Assembly (NCBI GenBank): GCA_016795065.1
Contig: JAEUIU010000029.1
Location: 1-64,000, forward strand
Source of the DNA: Phycisphaerae bacterium
GTDB taxonomy: Bacteria > Planctomycetota > Phycisphaerae > Phycisphaerales > SM1A02
DNA length: 64,000 nt
Direction of reading: 5' to 3'
The translations under genes and the position numbers were made by a program. Position 1 is the first letter of the stretch, and every line of letters begins with the position of its first letter. The notes below the pieces were generated by a model. That model saw nothing but the letters and a program-made list of their open reading frames with translations, searched no databases and was not told the DNA's origin. Below are positions 1-9,206 of this stretch, in pieces.

Positions 1-393
1 GAGCCCGTTGCCCGAGCCGTCGTCACCCAGCCGGTTGAGCCCGTTGAAATCGACGTTGGGATTGTCGCCGCGCAGCTTGTTCTGGCCAGCGCCGCTCCGG
101 TAGTCGATGAAGATGTCCAGCTTGTTGAAGTTGCTCTCGAGGTTGCCGCCGAGAAAAATCCTGAGGTGATTCGTGACGGTGTCAATGAAGCCGTGGGCAA
201 CGTCGAGTTCGCTGCCGTTGGCCCAGTTGATGAGACCGAGATTCGAGTCGCCGAATTGGGTCTGGGTGTCTTGGATCGCGAGTGGCGCGCCGTAGGAGGC
301 ATCGAGTTGGCCGTCCATGGCAACCGATGACGAGCCGGCGAGAACGGCCGACGACAGGGACGCCGCAAGCGCGGCAACGATCACGTGCTTCAT
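1..393 (-). CDS. Exported protein, C-terminal part outside window
   Basis: An open frame runs from an ATG at 391-393 off the left edge without a stop (131 codons). The start is preceded by GAGGAGAG, a good ribosome binding site. Residues 1-19 (MKHVIVAALAASLSSAVLAG) form a signal peptide with an AxA-like cleavage site. The rest is polar, with a stretch LRIFLGGNLESNFNKLDIF followed by an Asn/Asp/Gly-rich part (RGDNPNVDFNGLNRLGDDG). From memory, similar secreted paralogues of unknown function are frequent in Phycisphaerae; they often end in an export tag, which cannot be seen here. No enzymatic motif is visible. A beta-rich extracellular or cell-envelope protein is my inference. Confidence 0.7.
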   Translation of the reverse strand, partial: MKHVIVAALAASLSSAVLAGSSSVAMDGQLDASYGAPLAIQDTQTQFGDSNLGLINWANGSELDVAHGFIDTVTNHLRIFLGGNLESNFNKLDIFIDYRSGAGQNKLRGDNPNVDFNGLNRLGDDGSGNGL

Positions 394-527
394 GCTCAAT
401 CTCTCCTCGAGTTGTTCGATTGGTCCAGCCGCGCGACTGCGCGCAAGGTAGATCGTAACGACCGCGGCGCTGCTGCAAAGCAGTCCGACTGCGGGCCCAC
501 TCGGCACCAGCGATAACCTGAGTCTGC

Positions 528-2585
528 TCAGCCCCACGATCCAAGCAGAATGGAGAGGTCGGCCGCGTCGACCGTTCCGCTCGCATTGAGGTCGGCCGAC
601 CCGGCCGTTCCCCACGCCCCTAACAGGATGCTCAGGTCGGCGGCATCGACGACGCCATCACAGTTCAGGTCGGCCGATGCGCAGGGCGGCACGACCTCGC
701 CTTGTGAATACACCAGACCGGTGTACGGTCCGATCGAGATGACCATCGAATAGGGCAGGCCGTCCCAGGGGACATTCTCCGCCTGTACATCCCAAGCGGG
801 CCAAGTGCCAAATGAGCTGTCGTACCCGCTCCAATCGCTGTTGAAGCGGCAACGCCAGAGACCACTTCGCGGCACGCCGATCCGGTAGTTCGTTCGCCCG
901 ACGTTGGCGAAGTTGGCGACTGCCACGACGTCGTCCGCTTCGCCGCCGTTCATCCAGCGATGCCAGGCAATGAGCTTCCAATCGTTGTTGACGTGGAAGA
1001 CGTTGGTGTTCTGGCCGGTAAGCCCACGGGTGACGCCGTCCACGTTGCGACGCAACGCGATGAGGTCCCGGTACATCGAGCGAATGCCGGAGAAGGTCGT
1101 CGCCTTCGACCAGTCGAGCGGGTCGTTGTCAGCGAACCAGCCGTCCTCGAGAAACTCCTGGCCCATGAAGATCATCGGAATGCCCGGCGAGGCCATCACC
1201 AGCACGGCGCCAAGGGTTGATCGCTTCTTCGAGTACCACGAGCTTGCGTTCCCGGGCCAGATCTCCTCCGGCACGCGCTGCTTCCCGTTGGCGACCTCGT
1301 CGTGGCTCTCGGTGTATACGACCCGCTCGAAGGCATCGCCGTTGTAGCCGTGGGCGATTGCGTCGCGCACCGACCACATGTTCCGGTCACTGTCGTTCCC
1401 GGCAATGATCGCGGCCCGGATCGGATGCACGAAGTCTGCGTCCCATTGGCTGTCGAAGCCCGCACCGCCGGCACCGGTCGTCTTCGTGATCCACTCGTTG
1501 TTGTCGAGGTCCTCGGCGATCTGCACCTTCCACGGGACCGTCGCGTCCACCTCGTTGTTGATCCACTGAAGAAGCGACCAGCCATCGGGGATGTCAGGGC
1601 CGTTCTGATCGACCTTCCGTATGTACTTCGTCCCGTCCCAACGATGCCCATCCATGCGGAACTCTTCGAGCCAGAGAAGGGCATTGTCGCGAAGATACGA
1701 ACGGACCTCGCCGCGCCCGTAGTCCGGACGGGTGGCGCCCCACGGCGTGTACGCGCGCGAATCGTTATAGAAGTAGATTCCGCCGAGCGTACCCGGCGCC
1801 CAACCGTCGAACTGCCAGAGGTCCATGTCGTTGGGACCGAAGTGGCTGAACACGAGATCATGGAAAACAGCGATGCCGCGGGCGTGGGCGGCGTCGATGA
1901 ACTCCTTCAGGTCGTCCGGCGTGCCGTAGCTCGACTCGACGGAGAAGGGATACGACGGGTTGTAGCCCCACGAGAGGTCGCCCGGAAACTCGCACACCGG
2001 CATGAGGGCGATGGCGTTGATGCCGAGCTCCTCAAGCGAATCGAGTCGCTGCCTCGCCTCATCGAACGTGCTCGGCGGCGCATCGCCTTCTAACACGTTG
2101 AACGTGCCCATGTGCATCTCGTAGACGACGAGCTCGTTCCAGTTGGGCATCGAGAAGTTGGCGGTCGTCCACGCGAAGGTGTTCGGGTTGTAGATGATCG
2201 AACTGCCGGATGAGTTGGTGAGCCGTCGCGCCCGCGGATCGTTCTTCCAGAGTATCGAGCCGCCCGGCTTCACCACCACGAACTTGTACTGGTGTCCAGA
2301 GAAGATGCCCGGCACGTCCACGGACCACCAGCCGCCGCCCTCCGCGAAGAGCGGGTGCGACGATTGGTTCCATCCGTTGAAGGTGCCTGCAACGCGCACT
2401 CCCGTCGCATTCGGCGCCCAGGTCCGGAAGGTCACGCCGAAACCTCGCCCTGAGTACGGGATCGCACCGACTCCTGGTTTCGGCGACGGGCCGGATTGGC
2501 CCATCGCCGCGGAACCCGTCGCCATGGCAAGCAGCGAGGCAAGCACACGACAGCCCCAACGTGGTGAGCGCCGAATCGTCTCCAT
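528..2585 (-). CDS. Secreted GH13 glucan-branching-enzyme-like protein with dockerin-like tail
   Basis: The protein has 685 residues from the ATG at 2585, chosen because a signal peptide follows (residues 1-29, ending SAAMGQ). Residues 45-135 are a CBM48-type beta-sandwich (FRTWAPNATGVRVAGTFNGW). Residues 150-600 form the GH13 barrel. Catalytic signatures are visible: HDLVFSHFG (242-250), FRMDGHRWDG with nucleophile D312, QIAED with acid/base E358, and YTESHDEV with H428-D429. The YTESHDEV form and the CBM48 point to the GlgB branching-enzyme group more than to simple amylases, so the likely reaction is alpha-1,6 branch formation or hydrolysis of alpha-glucans. The last 45 residues hold two EF-hand-like repeats (DLNCDGVVDAADLSILLGAWG and a second copy), a dockerin-like tag. 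Export is odd for a branching enzyme, which is normally cytoplasmic. Confidence 0.88.
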   Translation of the reverse strand: METIRRSPRWGCRVLASLLAMATGSAAMGQSGPSPKPGVGAIPYSGRGFGVTFRTWAPNATGVRVAGTFNGWNQSSHPLFAEGGGWWSVDVPGIFSGHQYKFVVVKPGGSILWKNDPRARRLTNSSGSSIIYNPNTFAWTTANFSMPNWNELVVYEMHMGTFNVLEGDAPPSTFDEARQRLDSLEELGINAIALMPVCEFPGDLSWGYNPSYPFSVESSYGTPDDLKEFIDAAHARGIAVFHDLVFSHFGPNDMDLWQFDGWAPGTLGGIYFYNDSRAYTPWGATRPDYGRGEVRSYLRDNALLWLEEFRMDGHRWDGTKYIRKVDQNGPDIPDGWSLLQWINNEVDATVPWKVQIAEDLDNNEWITKTTGAGGAGFDSQWDADFVHPIRAAIIAGNDSDRNMWSVRDAIAHGYNGDAFERVVYTESHDEVANGKQRVPEEIWPGNASSWYSKKRSTLGAVLVMASPGIPMIFMGQEFLEDGWFADNDPLDWSKATTFSGIRSMYRDLIALRRNVDGVTRGLTGQNTNVFHVNNDWKLIAWHRWMNGGEADDVVAVANFANVGRTNYRIGVPRSGLWRCRFNSDWSGYDSSFGTWPAWDVQAENVPWDGLPYSMVISIGPYTGLVYSQGEVVPPCASADLNCDGVVDAADLSILLGAWGTAGSADLNASGTVDAADLSILLGSWG

Positions 2586-2668
2586 AAGGGCGATGGTACG
2601 ACCAGTTCGGCGTCGGCCAAGCGGCACCGCGGAATGCCTTCAAAAATCCGACCCGCTTACGGTGCAGG

Positions 2669-3574
2669 TCAGAAGTCCAGACGGCCCGGCAAGAGGTGTT
2701 GCCGCATCGCTTGCCAAGCGCCAGCCGGCGCCGGTTCGTTGAAGTCGCCGTCCGTGCCGGCGTCTGCGATGAATTGGTCACTGAAGATGTTGAGCGTCTT
2801 GGTCGAACCGTCAAGGAACGCGATGTTCACGCGGGTGTCGTCCCAGAACGCCGGCGTATCGATCCAATAGGGGTTGGACCAGTCGATCAGCCATCCCTGG
2901 AAGTTGTAGTCGCGGGTGCTGGTTCGGGCCTCGTCGACGATCACCGCTAGCGTCTGGGCAGGGCGCGGGATCTTGGTCATCGAGTCGGTGGTGAGGGGCT
3001 CATCGTTGGGCAGCGGAACCTGGCTGCCCGGATCCCAATCGTCTGGGCAGAAGCGGTTGCCGATGTAGGAGCTGAGCGAGTAGCTCCGCACACGGTTGGT
3101 CGGGTCGTTCGGCGAGCGATAGGACTTCAGCCCGCTGTCCAGATAGGGCCAGAGGACGCCCCCCTGCAGGCTCTTCTCCGTTTCCTGCTGAACGCCGTCG
3201 ACGGTGTTCAAGCCACCGTTCACCGACGTCTTCACCCAGGTATGACCGGTGCTACCCGATGTGTAGGCAACGCCCGACACCGGATGGGTGTAACCCGCGT
3301 TGCCTGGATCGGTCCGCGGACTTGGAAGCTTGCCGCCGTTGCTCTGGGAGTAGGTGGAGACGGCTAGGGCGATGCTGCGCTCGTTCACCAAGCAGTTCGC
3401 CGCACGTGCATTGGCCCTGACGCGACTGAATACAGGCATCAGCACTGCGATCAGCAGGGCGACAATGGCCACCACGACGAGCAACTCAACCAGCGTGAAG
3501 CCGGAGGCGGGGCCCTGCGCCGGGCGAGCGGACCTGCGGGGGAAGGAGGGCGAAGCGATCACGGAATGGGGCAT
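2669..3574 (-). CDS. Prepilin-type N-terminal cleavage/methylation protein (DUF1559-like pseudopilin)
   Basis: The protein has 301 residues. The ATG at 3574 is preceded by CAGGAG at a suitable distance, and the open frame upstream looks non-coding. After a basic leader comes the prepilin signal GFTLVELLVVVAIVALLIAV (about residues 25-44): cleavage after Gly, then Phe, and Glu at +5, followed by the hydrophobic stalk. The body contains short planctomycete pseudopilin features such as NIAFLDGSTKTL, the usual prepilin-like DGH/DGS block near the C-terminus. Such proteins are abundant in planctomycetes and are presumed to be processed by PilD and inserted in the inner membrane or a pseudopilus. 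No secretion or pilus assembly genes lie nearby. The specific role is unknown. Confidence 0.85.
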   Translation of the reverse strand: MPHSVIASPSFPRRSARPAQGPASGFTLVELLVVVAIVALLIAVLMPVFSRVRANARAANCLVNERSIALAVSTYSQSNGGKLPSPRTDPGNAGYTHPVSGVAYTSGSTGHTWVKTSVNGGLNTVDGVQQETEKSLQGGVLWPYLDSGLKSYRSPNDPTNRVRSYSLSSYIGNRFCPDDWDPGSQVPLPNDEPLTTDSMTKIPRPAQTLAVIVDEARTSTRDYNFQGWLIDWSNPYWIDTPAFWDDTRVNIAFLDGSTKTLNIFSDQFIADAGTDGDFNEPAPAGAWQAMRQHLLPGRLDF

Positions 3575-3797
3575 GAATTCGGGCTCCTGACAACGAACCG
3601 AACCGACGGCGACCGCTTTGGGGCGATCACGTCGGGGTACTGACACGCGGCTTCCGGCGCTTCCGCGAGACAGTACGCAATCGCCAACCGCGCGGAGGCA
3701 GTTTCGCCGGAAGGCAGAGGTTTTTTCCCTGTCCGGTACCGTGAGCCGACTCGATCGCAGTCCCAACCCAAACATCAACCGACCATTCGCGCCCGAA

Positions 3798-4571
3798 TCA
3801 CTCGGCAGCAGCGCGGGGGGCGAGCTTCCGGGCCCACGCGTTTCGGAAATGGATCGGGTCACCGTGATCCTGAAGACGGATCGGGCCCGTCGCCTCATGC
3901 GGCGAGTATTGGGCGCGGGCACCGTGGGCCGTCGCCCCGAGGATCTCGGCGTTGTCCTGCACAAGCACCCCGTTCAGGAACACCGTTGCATAGGCGGGCT
4001 GAGCGAGCTTCCCGTCCTTGAAGACCGGCCCCCGGAACACGATGTCATACACGTTCCATTGTCCCTGCGGCCGACAGGCATTCACCAGCGGCGGGTACTG
4101 CCCGTAGAGCGAACCAGCCATGCCGTCGACATAGGTGACGTTGCCGTTGCTCGACAGGACCTGGATTTCGTAGCGGTCGTAGAAGAAGACACCGGAGTTC
4201 CCGCCGTGCTGGCCTTCGACTTTCCGATCGGCCGGGATCATCCACTCGATGTGGAGCTGCACGTCGCCGAAGGCCTCTTTCGTCTTGATGTCGCCGCTGC
4301 CCGGCTCAACGACCACCTCGTTGCCATTCACCTTCCACTTGGCGTCGCTCCCGTTGCCGGTCCACTTCGAGAGATCCGGGTTTGACGCGGCGAACAGAAT
4401 GATCGCGTCGGCCGGCGCGGTGCTGCCGGCTGTGCCGGGATCCACCACCGCCGGAGCCGGTCGGCTCATGTCATGCACCTTCCACTTGAAGGTCCGCTCG
4501 GCCTGCACGGCGGCGAGGCCAAGGAGTGCGACGAGCGGGACGATTCCGAGTGAGGCGCGAGTGGCGTTCAT
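3798..4571 (-). CDS. Secreted DUF1080 (3-keto-disaccharide hydrolase family) protein
   Basis: The protein has 257 residues from the ATG at 4571, which opens a signal peptide (MNATRASLGIVPLVALLGLAAVQA). The mature part has the DUF1080 jelly-roll pattern: WKVNGNEVVVEPGSGDIKTKE, DVQLHIEWMIP, GNSGVFFYDRYEIQVL, and a C-terminal IRLQDHGDPIHFRNAWARKL. Members of this laminarinase-like fold hydrolyse glycosides, and some act on 3-keto sugars after oxidation by a dehydrogenase. The family is strongly expanded in planctomycetes. No sugar dehydrogenase or isomerase is adjacent, so the substrate is open. It is transcribed divergently from the thioesterase gene, 77 bp apart. Confidence 0.88.
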   Translation of the reverse strand: MNATRASLGIVPLVALLGLAAVQAERTFKWKVHDMSRPAPAVVDPGTAGSTAPADAIILFAASNPDLSKWTGNGSDAKWKVNGNEVVVEPGSGDIKTKEAFGDVQLHIEWMIPADRKVEGQHGGNSGVFFYDRYEIQVLSSNGNVTYVDGMAGSLYGQYPPLVNACRPQGQWNVYDIVFRGPVFKDGKLAQPAYATVFLNGVLVQDNAEILGATAHGARAQYSPHEATGPIRLQDHGDPIHFRNAWARKLAPRAAAE

Positions 4572-4648
4572 AGCGCGTGTTGTACCGCGCGGAAGGCCCA
4601 CACCGTCGCGTTCGGCCGAGAGTCGGGGCCAGTCGCTACGCTGATCGC

Positions 4649-5047
4649 ATGCGGACATCGATGCACACCGCCATCTCCCTTGCGGAGACCGACGCGGCGG
4701 GGGTTCTCTTCTTCGGCCGCCTCTTCGAGCTCGCCCAGCGAGCGTTCGAACACCATTGCGCAGGGTGTGGATTCCCCATCACCCGCTTCTGGAGCGAAGG
4801 TGTCCTAGCCCCCGTTGTCCATGTCGAGGCTGACTATCGCGCCGCCCTGCGCGTCGGTGATGCGATCGCGATCGAGACCGGCGTTGAGGCCGTCGGCGAC
4901 ACGAGCTTCCGGATGGCCTATGTCTTCCGCAAGCATGACGGCACGCTTGCCGCCGAGGCCCTCGTCGTACACGCCTGCATCGGCCGCGATGGCAGGAGCA
5001 TCTCCGTGCCGCCGGCGCTGCGAGCTGCTCTCAGCCCGCGCGGCTAA
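4649..5047 (+). CDS. menI: Hotdog-fold acyl-CoA thioesterase, probable DHNA-CoA hydrolase
   Basis: The protein has 132 residues from the ATG at 4649, a typical length for a 4-hydroxybenzoyl-CoA-type thioesterase. The diagnostic block ISLAETDAAGVLFFGRLFELAQRAFE carries the catalytic-type D-x-x-G-V-x-(F/Y) motif. PVVHVEADYRAALRVGD and FRMAYVFRKHDGTLAAEALVVHACI follow, as in YbgC/DHNA-CoA hydrolases. Its tail meets the tail of menE, the last gene of a complete menaquinone operon, and the two stop codons overlap. The step between MenB (which makes DHNA-CoA) and MenA (which uses free DHNA) is otherwise missing, so a role as 1,4-dihydroxy-2-naphthoyl-CoA hydrolase is a strong contextual inference. 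A general thioesterase is the alternative. Confidence 0.8.
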   Translation: MRTSMHTAISLAETDAAGVLFFGRLFELAQRAFEHHCAGCGFPITRFWSEGVLAPVVHVEADYRAALRVGDAIAIETGVEAVGDTSFRMAYVFRKHDGTLAAEALVVHACIGRDGRSISVPPALRAALSPRG

Positions 5048-5054
5048 CGTTTCG
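5044..5054 (+). repeat. 11-bp motif copy 1 (CTAACGTTTCG)
   Basis: Contains both convergent stop codons: TAA of the thioesterase gene (5045-5047) and TAG of menE (5044-5046). Confidence 0.85.
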
Positions 5055-6384
5055 TCCAAAGCGGCGGCAGGTCGACATGTGCTGCAAGGGCAAAGCGACG
5101 AGGCTTGGCCCGTGCCGCCTCCTCGAAGGGCATCGCCATGATTCGGTCGGGCCACTTGTAGCGCGGCAACGCGGCCAGCACCGGCTCGACGTTCGCCGGA
5201 TCGAACGCGCCGGCGACAAAGGCGACAGGGCGACGCACCCAGATCGAATCCTCGACCGCCACCACGCAGGCGTTGCTCACGCCGGGAATCGTGCGCAGGG
5301 CATTCTCGATCTCTTCGGGTCGGATGTTCTCGCCGCCGGAAACGAACATCGCGTCCCTTCGGCCAAGGACCTGCAAGCGCCCCCGCTCGTCGAAGCGTCC
5401 CAGATCGCCGGTCGCACACTCCGTCGGCGCGGCGGGTGACGTCGCGCCCGATTCGAGATAGCCGGCGAAGAGCGTTGGGCCGGCGACATGGATCTCACCG
5501 ACCTCGTCGCAGCGGACCCTTACCCCATCGAGCGGCACGCCCGCGTCGGTGGCGTCGTCGCCGCGCATCGCCAGGCTGGTGGTGACCTGCGACGCGCACT
5601 CGGTCAGTCCATACGTGACGTAGAGGGGCCAACCGCGGTCGAGTGCCTCGTCGCGCCATCGGGCCGGCGTCGGTCCGCCGCCGAGAAGGAGGGCCCGCAA
5701 GGCAATGATGCGGCGATCGAGGCTGGGGTCGTCGAGGAGCCGCCGCAACTGGGTCGCCACGACCGAGACGTGGGTGATCCAGCGATGCTCGCGCAGGTCC
5801 ACAGCCAGGTCCCCGGGCCCCTGTCCGACATGAACGCATGCCGATGCGACCATCGCCCGGATCACGATGCCGAGCCCGCCGACGTGATGCGGCGAAAGCG
5901 AGAGTAGCCAGCAGTCCTCCTGCGAGAACGGCACGCGGCGATTGGATGCCTCGGCGTTCGCGAGCAGGCTGCCGAGGCGGTGAACGGCAAACTTCGGCTC
6001 GCCCGACGAACCCGAAGTGCGGATGGCCACGGCCTCGGCATCGGGGTCGAGCCGCAGCGGACTGGGATCGGCGATGGAGATCGAGAGAGGCGGTCCGGGA
6101 GTCCACACCGCCGCGTTCAGGCGCGTCGCAATGCGCGAGGTCTCCTCCTCAGACTCCCGGGGATCGGTAAGGACAGCCGTCGCGCCCCGCAACCAGCAGG
6201 CGATGATCGGGGCGATGCCATGCAAGTCCGGTCGGGTCCGGATCAGGACCCGCTTCTTGTCGGGAATCGACTCCGCCAGCGCCGACGCGTGACGCGCGAC
6301 AGCCCCCTGGGTCAGCCGGAGTCGATCCGACCAGAGGAAGGGCGCGTCAGGACGCTCAGGCCAGTTGAACGAACTGTTAGCCAC
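5044..6384 (-). CDS. menE: o-Succinylbenzoate-CoA ligase
   Basis: An AMP-forming acyl-CoA synthetase of 446 residues, slightly short for the superfamily as usual for MenE. The GTG at 6382-6384 overlaps the menC stop codon by 8 bp. ANL motifs are visible: the phosphate loop IRTSGSSGEPK, the adenylate motif YVTYGLTECASQ, the ATP-binding TGDLGRFDERGRLQVLGR, hinge residues after it, FVSGGENIRPEEIE, and the C-terminal AKPRRF in place of the usual PRT-x-x-GK-type lysine region. It activates o-succinylbenzoate to its CoA ester for MenB. It is the last gene of the men operon. Its TAG stop lies in the copy of the 11-bp motif that also holds the convergent thioesterase stop. Confidence 0.92.
   Translation of the reverse strand: MANSSFNWPERPDAPFLWSDRLRLTQGAVARHASALAESIPDKKRVLIRTRPDLHGIAPIIACWLRGATAVLTDPRESEEETSRIATRLNAAVWTPGPPLSISIADPSPLRLDPDAEAVAIRTSGSSGEPKFAVHRLGSLLANAEASNRRVPFSQEDCWLLSLSPHHVGGLGIVIRAMVASACVHVGQGPGDLAVDLREHRWITHVSVVATQLRRLLDDPSLDRRIIALRALLLGGGPTPARWRDEALDRGWPLYVTYGLTECASQVTTSLAMRGDDATDAGVPLDGVRVRCDEVGEIHVAGPTLFAGYLESGATSPAAPTECATGDLGRFDERGRLQVLGRRDAMFVSGGENIRPEEIENALRTIPGVSNACVVAVEDSIWVRRPVAFVAGAFDPANVEPVLAALPRYKWPDRIMAMPFEEAARAKPRRFALAAHVDLPPLWTKR
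6370..6380 (-). repeat. 11-bp motif copy 2 (CTAACAGTTCG)
   Basis: On the minus strand it supplies the TAA stop of menC and the first codons of menE (V-A-N-S-S-F-N). Confidence 0.85.
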
Positions 6385-7342
6385 CGGGCCGCTCCAGCTG
6401 GACGAAGGGAAGGGTCGGAGTCGGCACCGGCCCCTCGGTGGATATCGACCAGTCCCGGACCAGAGGCGGAATGCATGGATCGTCCAGCAGCAGTCCAGCC
6501 GTGCCAAGCCCATGCTCGCCGCCGGTCGCTGGGAGCCAGGTGATCAGGCGGGCCAGGACACGCAGCGTGTAGGAACTCTCGAAAGTGCTCGTGACCGTGG
6601 TCCGAAGCCCTTGCCGTGCCGTTCGTTCCGCCCGCTCGCGCACCGCGAGGATCCCGCCGATCAGGGAGGGCTTGATCACGTGGGCTACCACCCCGGGCGC
6701 GGTCTCGAGCGCCGCGCGGAGCCGGGGCTCGTGCAGGGACTCGTCGAGGGCGATCGATAGGCCCGTCGCGAAATGGAGGGCCGGCAATTCCAGAGGCAGC
6801 GAGAGGGGCTCCTCGAGATACTCCACCCGGGCGGGATCGAGCCCCTCAAAGAGCTTCTTCGCCTCATCGAGCGTGAGCGAGCGGTTGGCATCGATCCGAA
6901 GCCGGGCCGCCGGGCAGGCTGCGATGATCTCGGCCAGCATCGCTCGCTCCAACTCGATCGGTCCCCTTCCCACCTTCACCTTGACGGTTCGGGCGCTTCC
7001 CGACGGTCGTCCGCCGTCAGCTAACAGTTCGTTCACGCCGACCGACGGCCGAAGCGGTCGGCAGAGGACCGGGTCGCCATAGGCAAACGCCCGGGCGATG
7101 TCGAGCCCGAACGCCAGCGACGGCGGATGGTCCAGCCTCGGCTCGCCGCCCGAGGAGGCCAGCGCCGCCAGGCAGCGGTCCAGGGACTCGCGATGGACGC
7201 CCGGCAACGGCGCGACCTCACCGATGCCGATCCCGGCGGGCCCTTCCATGGCGACGAAGAACCCCTCGCGCTCCTGGAAGGTCTCGCCCCCGAACCGCAT
7301 CGGTGTGCGCAGTCGCGAGCGGTAGCGGGCGATCGAGATCAC
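6377..7342 (-). CDS. menC: o-Succinylbenzoate synthase
   Basis: The protein has 321 residues from a GTG at 7340-7342 that forms a GTGA overlap with the menA stop. It belongs to the enolase superfamily (muconate-lactonizing subgroup). The KxK pair appears as TVKVKVG, followed by the metal ligands in RIDANRS, VEYLEEP and IALDES, and the general base lysine in HVIKPSLIGG. It dehydrates SHCHC to o-succinylbenzoate. The N-terminal capping part (RYRSRLRTPMRFGGETFQEREGFFVAME) is typical. One exact copy of the 11-bp motif lies inside the gene at NELLAD, and another covers its stop. Confidence 0.92.
   Translation of the reverse strand: MISIARYRSRLRTPMRFGGETFQEREGFFVAMEGPAGIGIGEVAPLPGVHRESLDRCLAALASSGGEPRLDHPPSLAFGLDIARAFAYGDPVLCRPLRPSVGVNELLADGGRPSGSARTVKVKVGRGPIELERAMLAEIIAACPAARLRIDANRSLTLDEAKKLFEGLDPARVEYLEEPLSLPLELPALHFATGLSIALDESLHEPRLRAALETAPGVVAHVIKPSLIGGILAVRERAERTARQGLRTTVTSTFESSYTLRVLARLITWLPATGGEHGLGTAGLLLDDPCIPPLVRDWSISTEGPVPTPTLPFVQLERPGG
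7021..7031 (+). repeat. 11-bp motif copy 3 (CTAACAGTTCG)
   Basis: Inside menC, translated on the minus strand as NELLAD with a TTA leucine codon. Confidence 0.85.
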
Positions 7343-8226
7343 CACCAGATCATCCAACCGATCGCAAAGGAGAAGCCGTAGAGGATGATGAGCCGCCCGG
7401 TCGATGCCAGCACGCGGTTCAGCGTGTGGCCCTCGCCGCCGCGAAGGACATCGCGAATCGCCGGCAGGATCGTGATGCAGGTGGCGGTCGCCGCCACCGC
7501 GCCCCAGTGATGTGTCCACGCGGCAAGGACGACGGGGACTGCGGCGGCGATGGCGACGGAGAGGACGATCTCGGCTCGCGCGAATCCCGCTCCGAAGCGC
7601 ACGGCAAGCGTTCGCTTGTTCGCCCGGGCGTCGCCTTCGCGATCACGCAGGTTGTTGACCGCGAGGAGGGTCATCGCGAGGCATCCCGGACCGATGCCCG
7701 CGATCGCCGGAAGCCACTCGAAGCTGCGCGACTGCGCCGCGTAGGTCCCAGCCACCGCGATCGGGCCGAAGAACGCAAAGGCCGCAACGTCGCCAAGACC
7801 GATGTAGGCGAGAGGCCTGGGTCCGCCGGTGTAGAGAAGGGCGAAGAGAATCGACGCAGCACCGATGCCGATGAATGCGGGACCGGCTCGCCAGACGAGA
7901 TAGACGGCGATGGGCACCACCGACAGGAGCGTCAGCACGATGGCGATCCGCATGGTGGCCGGCGCGACGAGCCCGGCGGAGACCACCCGAATCGGACCGA
8001 CGCGGCGCGCGTCGTCGGCTCCCTTCCTCCAGTCGAAGTAGTCGTTGGCAAAGTTCGCCGCAATCTGCAGAAGGAGCGCCCCCGCCATCGCCGCGATCGC
8101 CGCACCGCCGTGAAACTGACCGGCCGAATAGGCGATCGCCACGCCCATGATGACCGGTGCAATCGCCGCGCCGAGGGTCTTCGGACGGATGGCCAGCCAC
8201 CAGACGTGAAGCGGGGTACGTGCCAT
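7339..8226 (-). CDS. menA: 1,4-Dihydroxy-2-naphthoate polyprenyltransferase
   Basis: The protein has 295 residues and about eight or nine hydrophobic helices. The UbiA-superfamily aspartate-rich motif NDYFDWRKGADDARR appears near residue 62, followed by VGPIRVVSAGLV, as in MenA. The second Asp motif is NNLRDREGDARANKRTLAVRFG. It joins DHNA to the polyprenyl chain and so makes demethylmenaquinone at the membrane. The ATG at 8226 follows menB by about 50 bp, and its stop overlaps the menC start, which suggests translational coupling. Confidence 0.94.
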   Translation of the reverse strand: MARTPLHVWWLAIRPKTLGAAIAPVIMGVAIAYSAGQFHGGAAIAAMAGALLLQIAANFANDYFDWRKGADDARRVGPIRVVSAGLVAPATMRIAIVLTLLSVVPIAVYLVWRAGPAFIGIGAASILFALLYTGGPRPLAYIGLGDVAAFAFFGPIAVAGTYAAQSRSFEWLPAIAGIGPGCLAMTLLAVNNLRDREGDARANKRTLAVRFGAGFARAEIVLSVAIAAAVPVVLAAWTHHWGAVAATATCITILPAIRDVLRGGEGHTLNRVLASTGRLIILYGFSFAIGWMIWW

Positions 8227-8273
8227 GAGCGATGCGGCTCCGAACCCGGAGCCAACGACAGGTCAGCGCCCGG

Positions 8274-9200
8274 TCAGGGGCGGCGCGGGAACTTTCGGAA
8301 GTCAGGCTTTCGCTTTTCGAGGTAGGCCTTGTGCCCCTCCTGCCCCTCTTCGCTCATGTAGTAGAGCATGGTCGCGCACCCGGCCAGCTCCTGGAGTCCG
8401 CTCTGGCCGTCGCAATCGGCGTTGAGGGCCGCCTTGAGGCAACGGATGGCGATCGGCGAATTCGCCAGGATCTCGCGACACCACCGCACCGTTTCGGCCT
8501 CAAGCTCCTTCAGCGGCACCACCGCGTTCACGAGCCCCATCTCTAGGGCCTGTCGGGCGTCGTACTGTCGGCAAAGGAACCAGATCTCGCGGGCCTTCTT
8601 CTGTCCGACAATGCGGGCCATGTAGCTGGCTCCGAAGCCGCCGTCGAAACTGCCGACGCGGGGACCGGTCTGGCCGAAGCGGGCGTTGTCGGCGGCGATC
8701 GTGATGTCGCAGAGCATGTGCAGGACATGTCCCCCGCCGATCGCGTATCCGGCGACCATCGCGATCACCGGCTTCGGGCAGCCGCGGATCTCCTTCTGGA
8801 AGTCGAGCACGTTGAGGCGCATGACGCCGGTGTCGTCCTTGTAGCCGGCTTCGCCGCGAATGCGCTGGTCACCGCCGGAGCAGAACGCCAGCGGCCCCTG
8901 ACCGCAGAGGATGACCACGCCGATCTTCGGATCCTCGCGGGCCTCGTTGAGGGCGTGACGCATCTCGATCACGGTCTGCGGTCGAAAGGCGTTGCGAACC
9001 TCCGACCGGTTGATGGTGATGCGGGCGATGCCTTCCTCGCAAGTGTGGAAGAGGATGTCGCCGTACTGCCCGACCTTGCTCCACGAGGGCGCCGGAGGCG
9101 GCGCCTCGCTCCCGGACTTGGCTGGTTTCCGTGACTTTCCTTGCTTGGTGGACGCGATGGGCGTGCGGGACGCCGCGGGCTTGGCGGGTGTGGCAGGCAT
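8274..9200 (-). CDS. menB: 1,4-Dihydroxy-2-naphthoyl-CoA synthase
   Basis: A crotonase-fold protein of 308 residues from the ATG at 9200, 13 bp after the menH stop. The family core is very clear: [75 protein letters not shown] and the C-terminal [23 protein letters not shown] holds the oxyanion/Asp region of MenB. It closes the second ring from o-succinylbenzoyl-CoA. An N-terminal extension of about 35 residues rich in Ala, Pro, Lys and Ser precedes the conserved part. It looks disordered, and a later start is not excluded. Confidence 0.95.
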   Translation of the reverse strand: MPATPAKPAASRTPIASTKQGKSRKPAKSGSEAPPPAPSWSKVGQYGDILFHTCEEGIARITINRSEVRNAFRPQTVIEMRHALNEAREDPKIGVVILCGQGPLAFCSGGDQRIRGEAGYKDDTGVMRLNVLDFQKEIRGCPKPVIAMVAGYAIGGGHVLHMLCDITIAADNARFGQTGPRVGSFDGGFGASYMARIVGQKKAREIWFLCRQYDARQALEMGLVNAVVPLKELEAETVRWCREILANSPIAIRCLKAALNADCDGQSGLQELAGCATMLYYMSEEGQEGHKAYLEKRKPDFRKFPRRP

Positions 9201-9206
9201 GATGAA

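Noticed and set aside
3720..3735. T-run at about 3721 as a rho-independent terminator
   Set aside because: No stem of more than a few base pairs precedes it on either strand in the right geometry.
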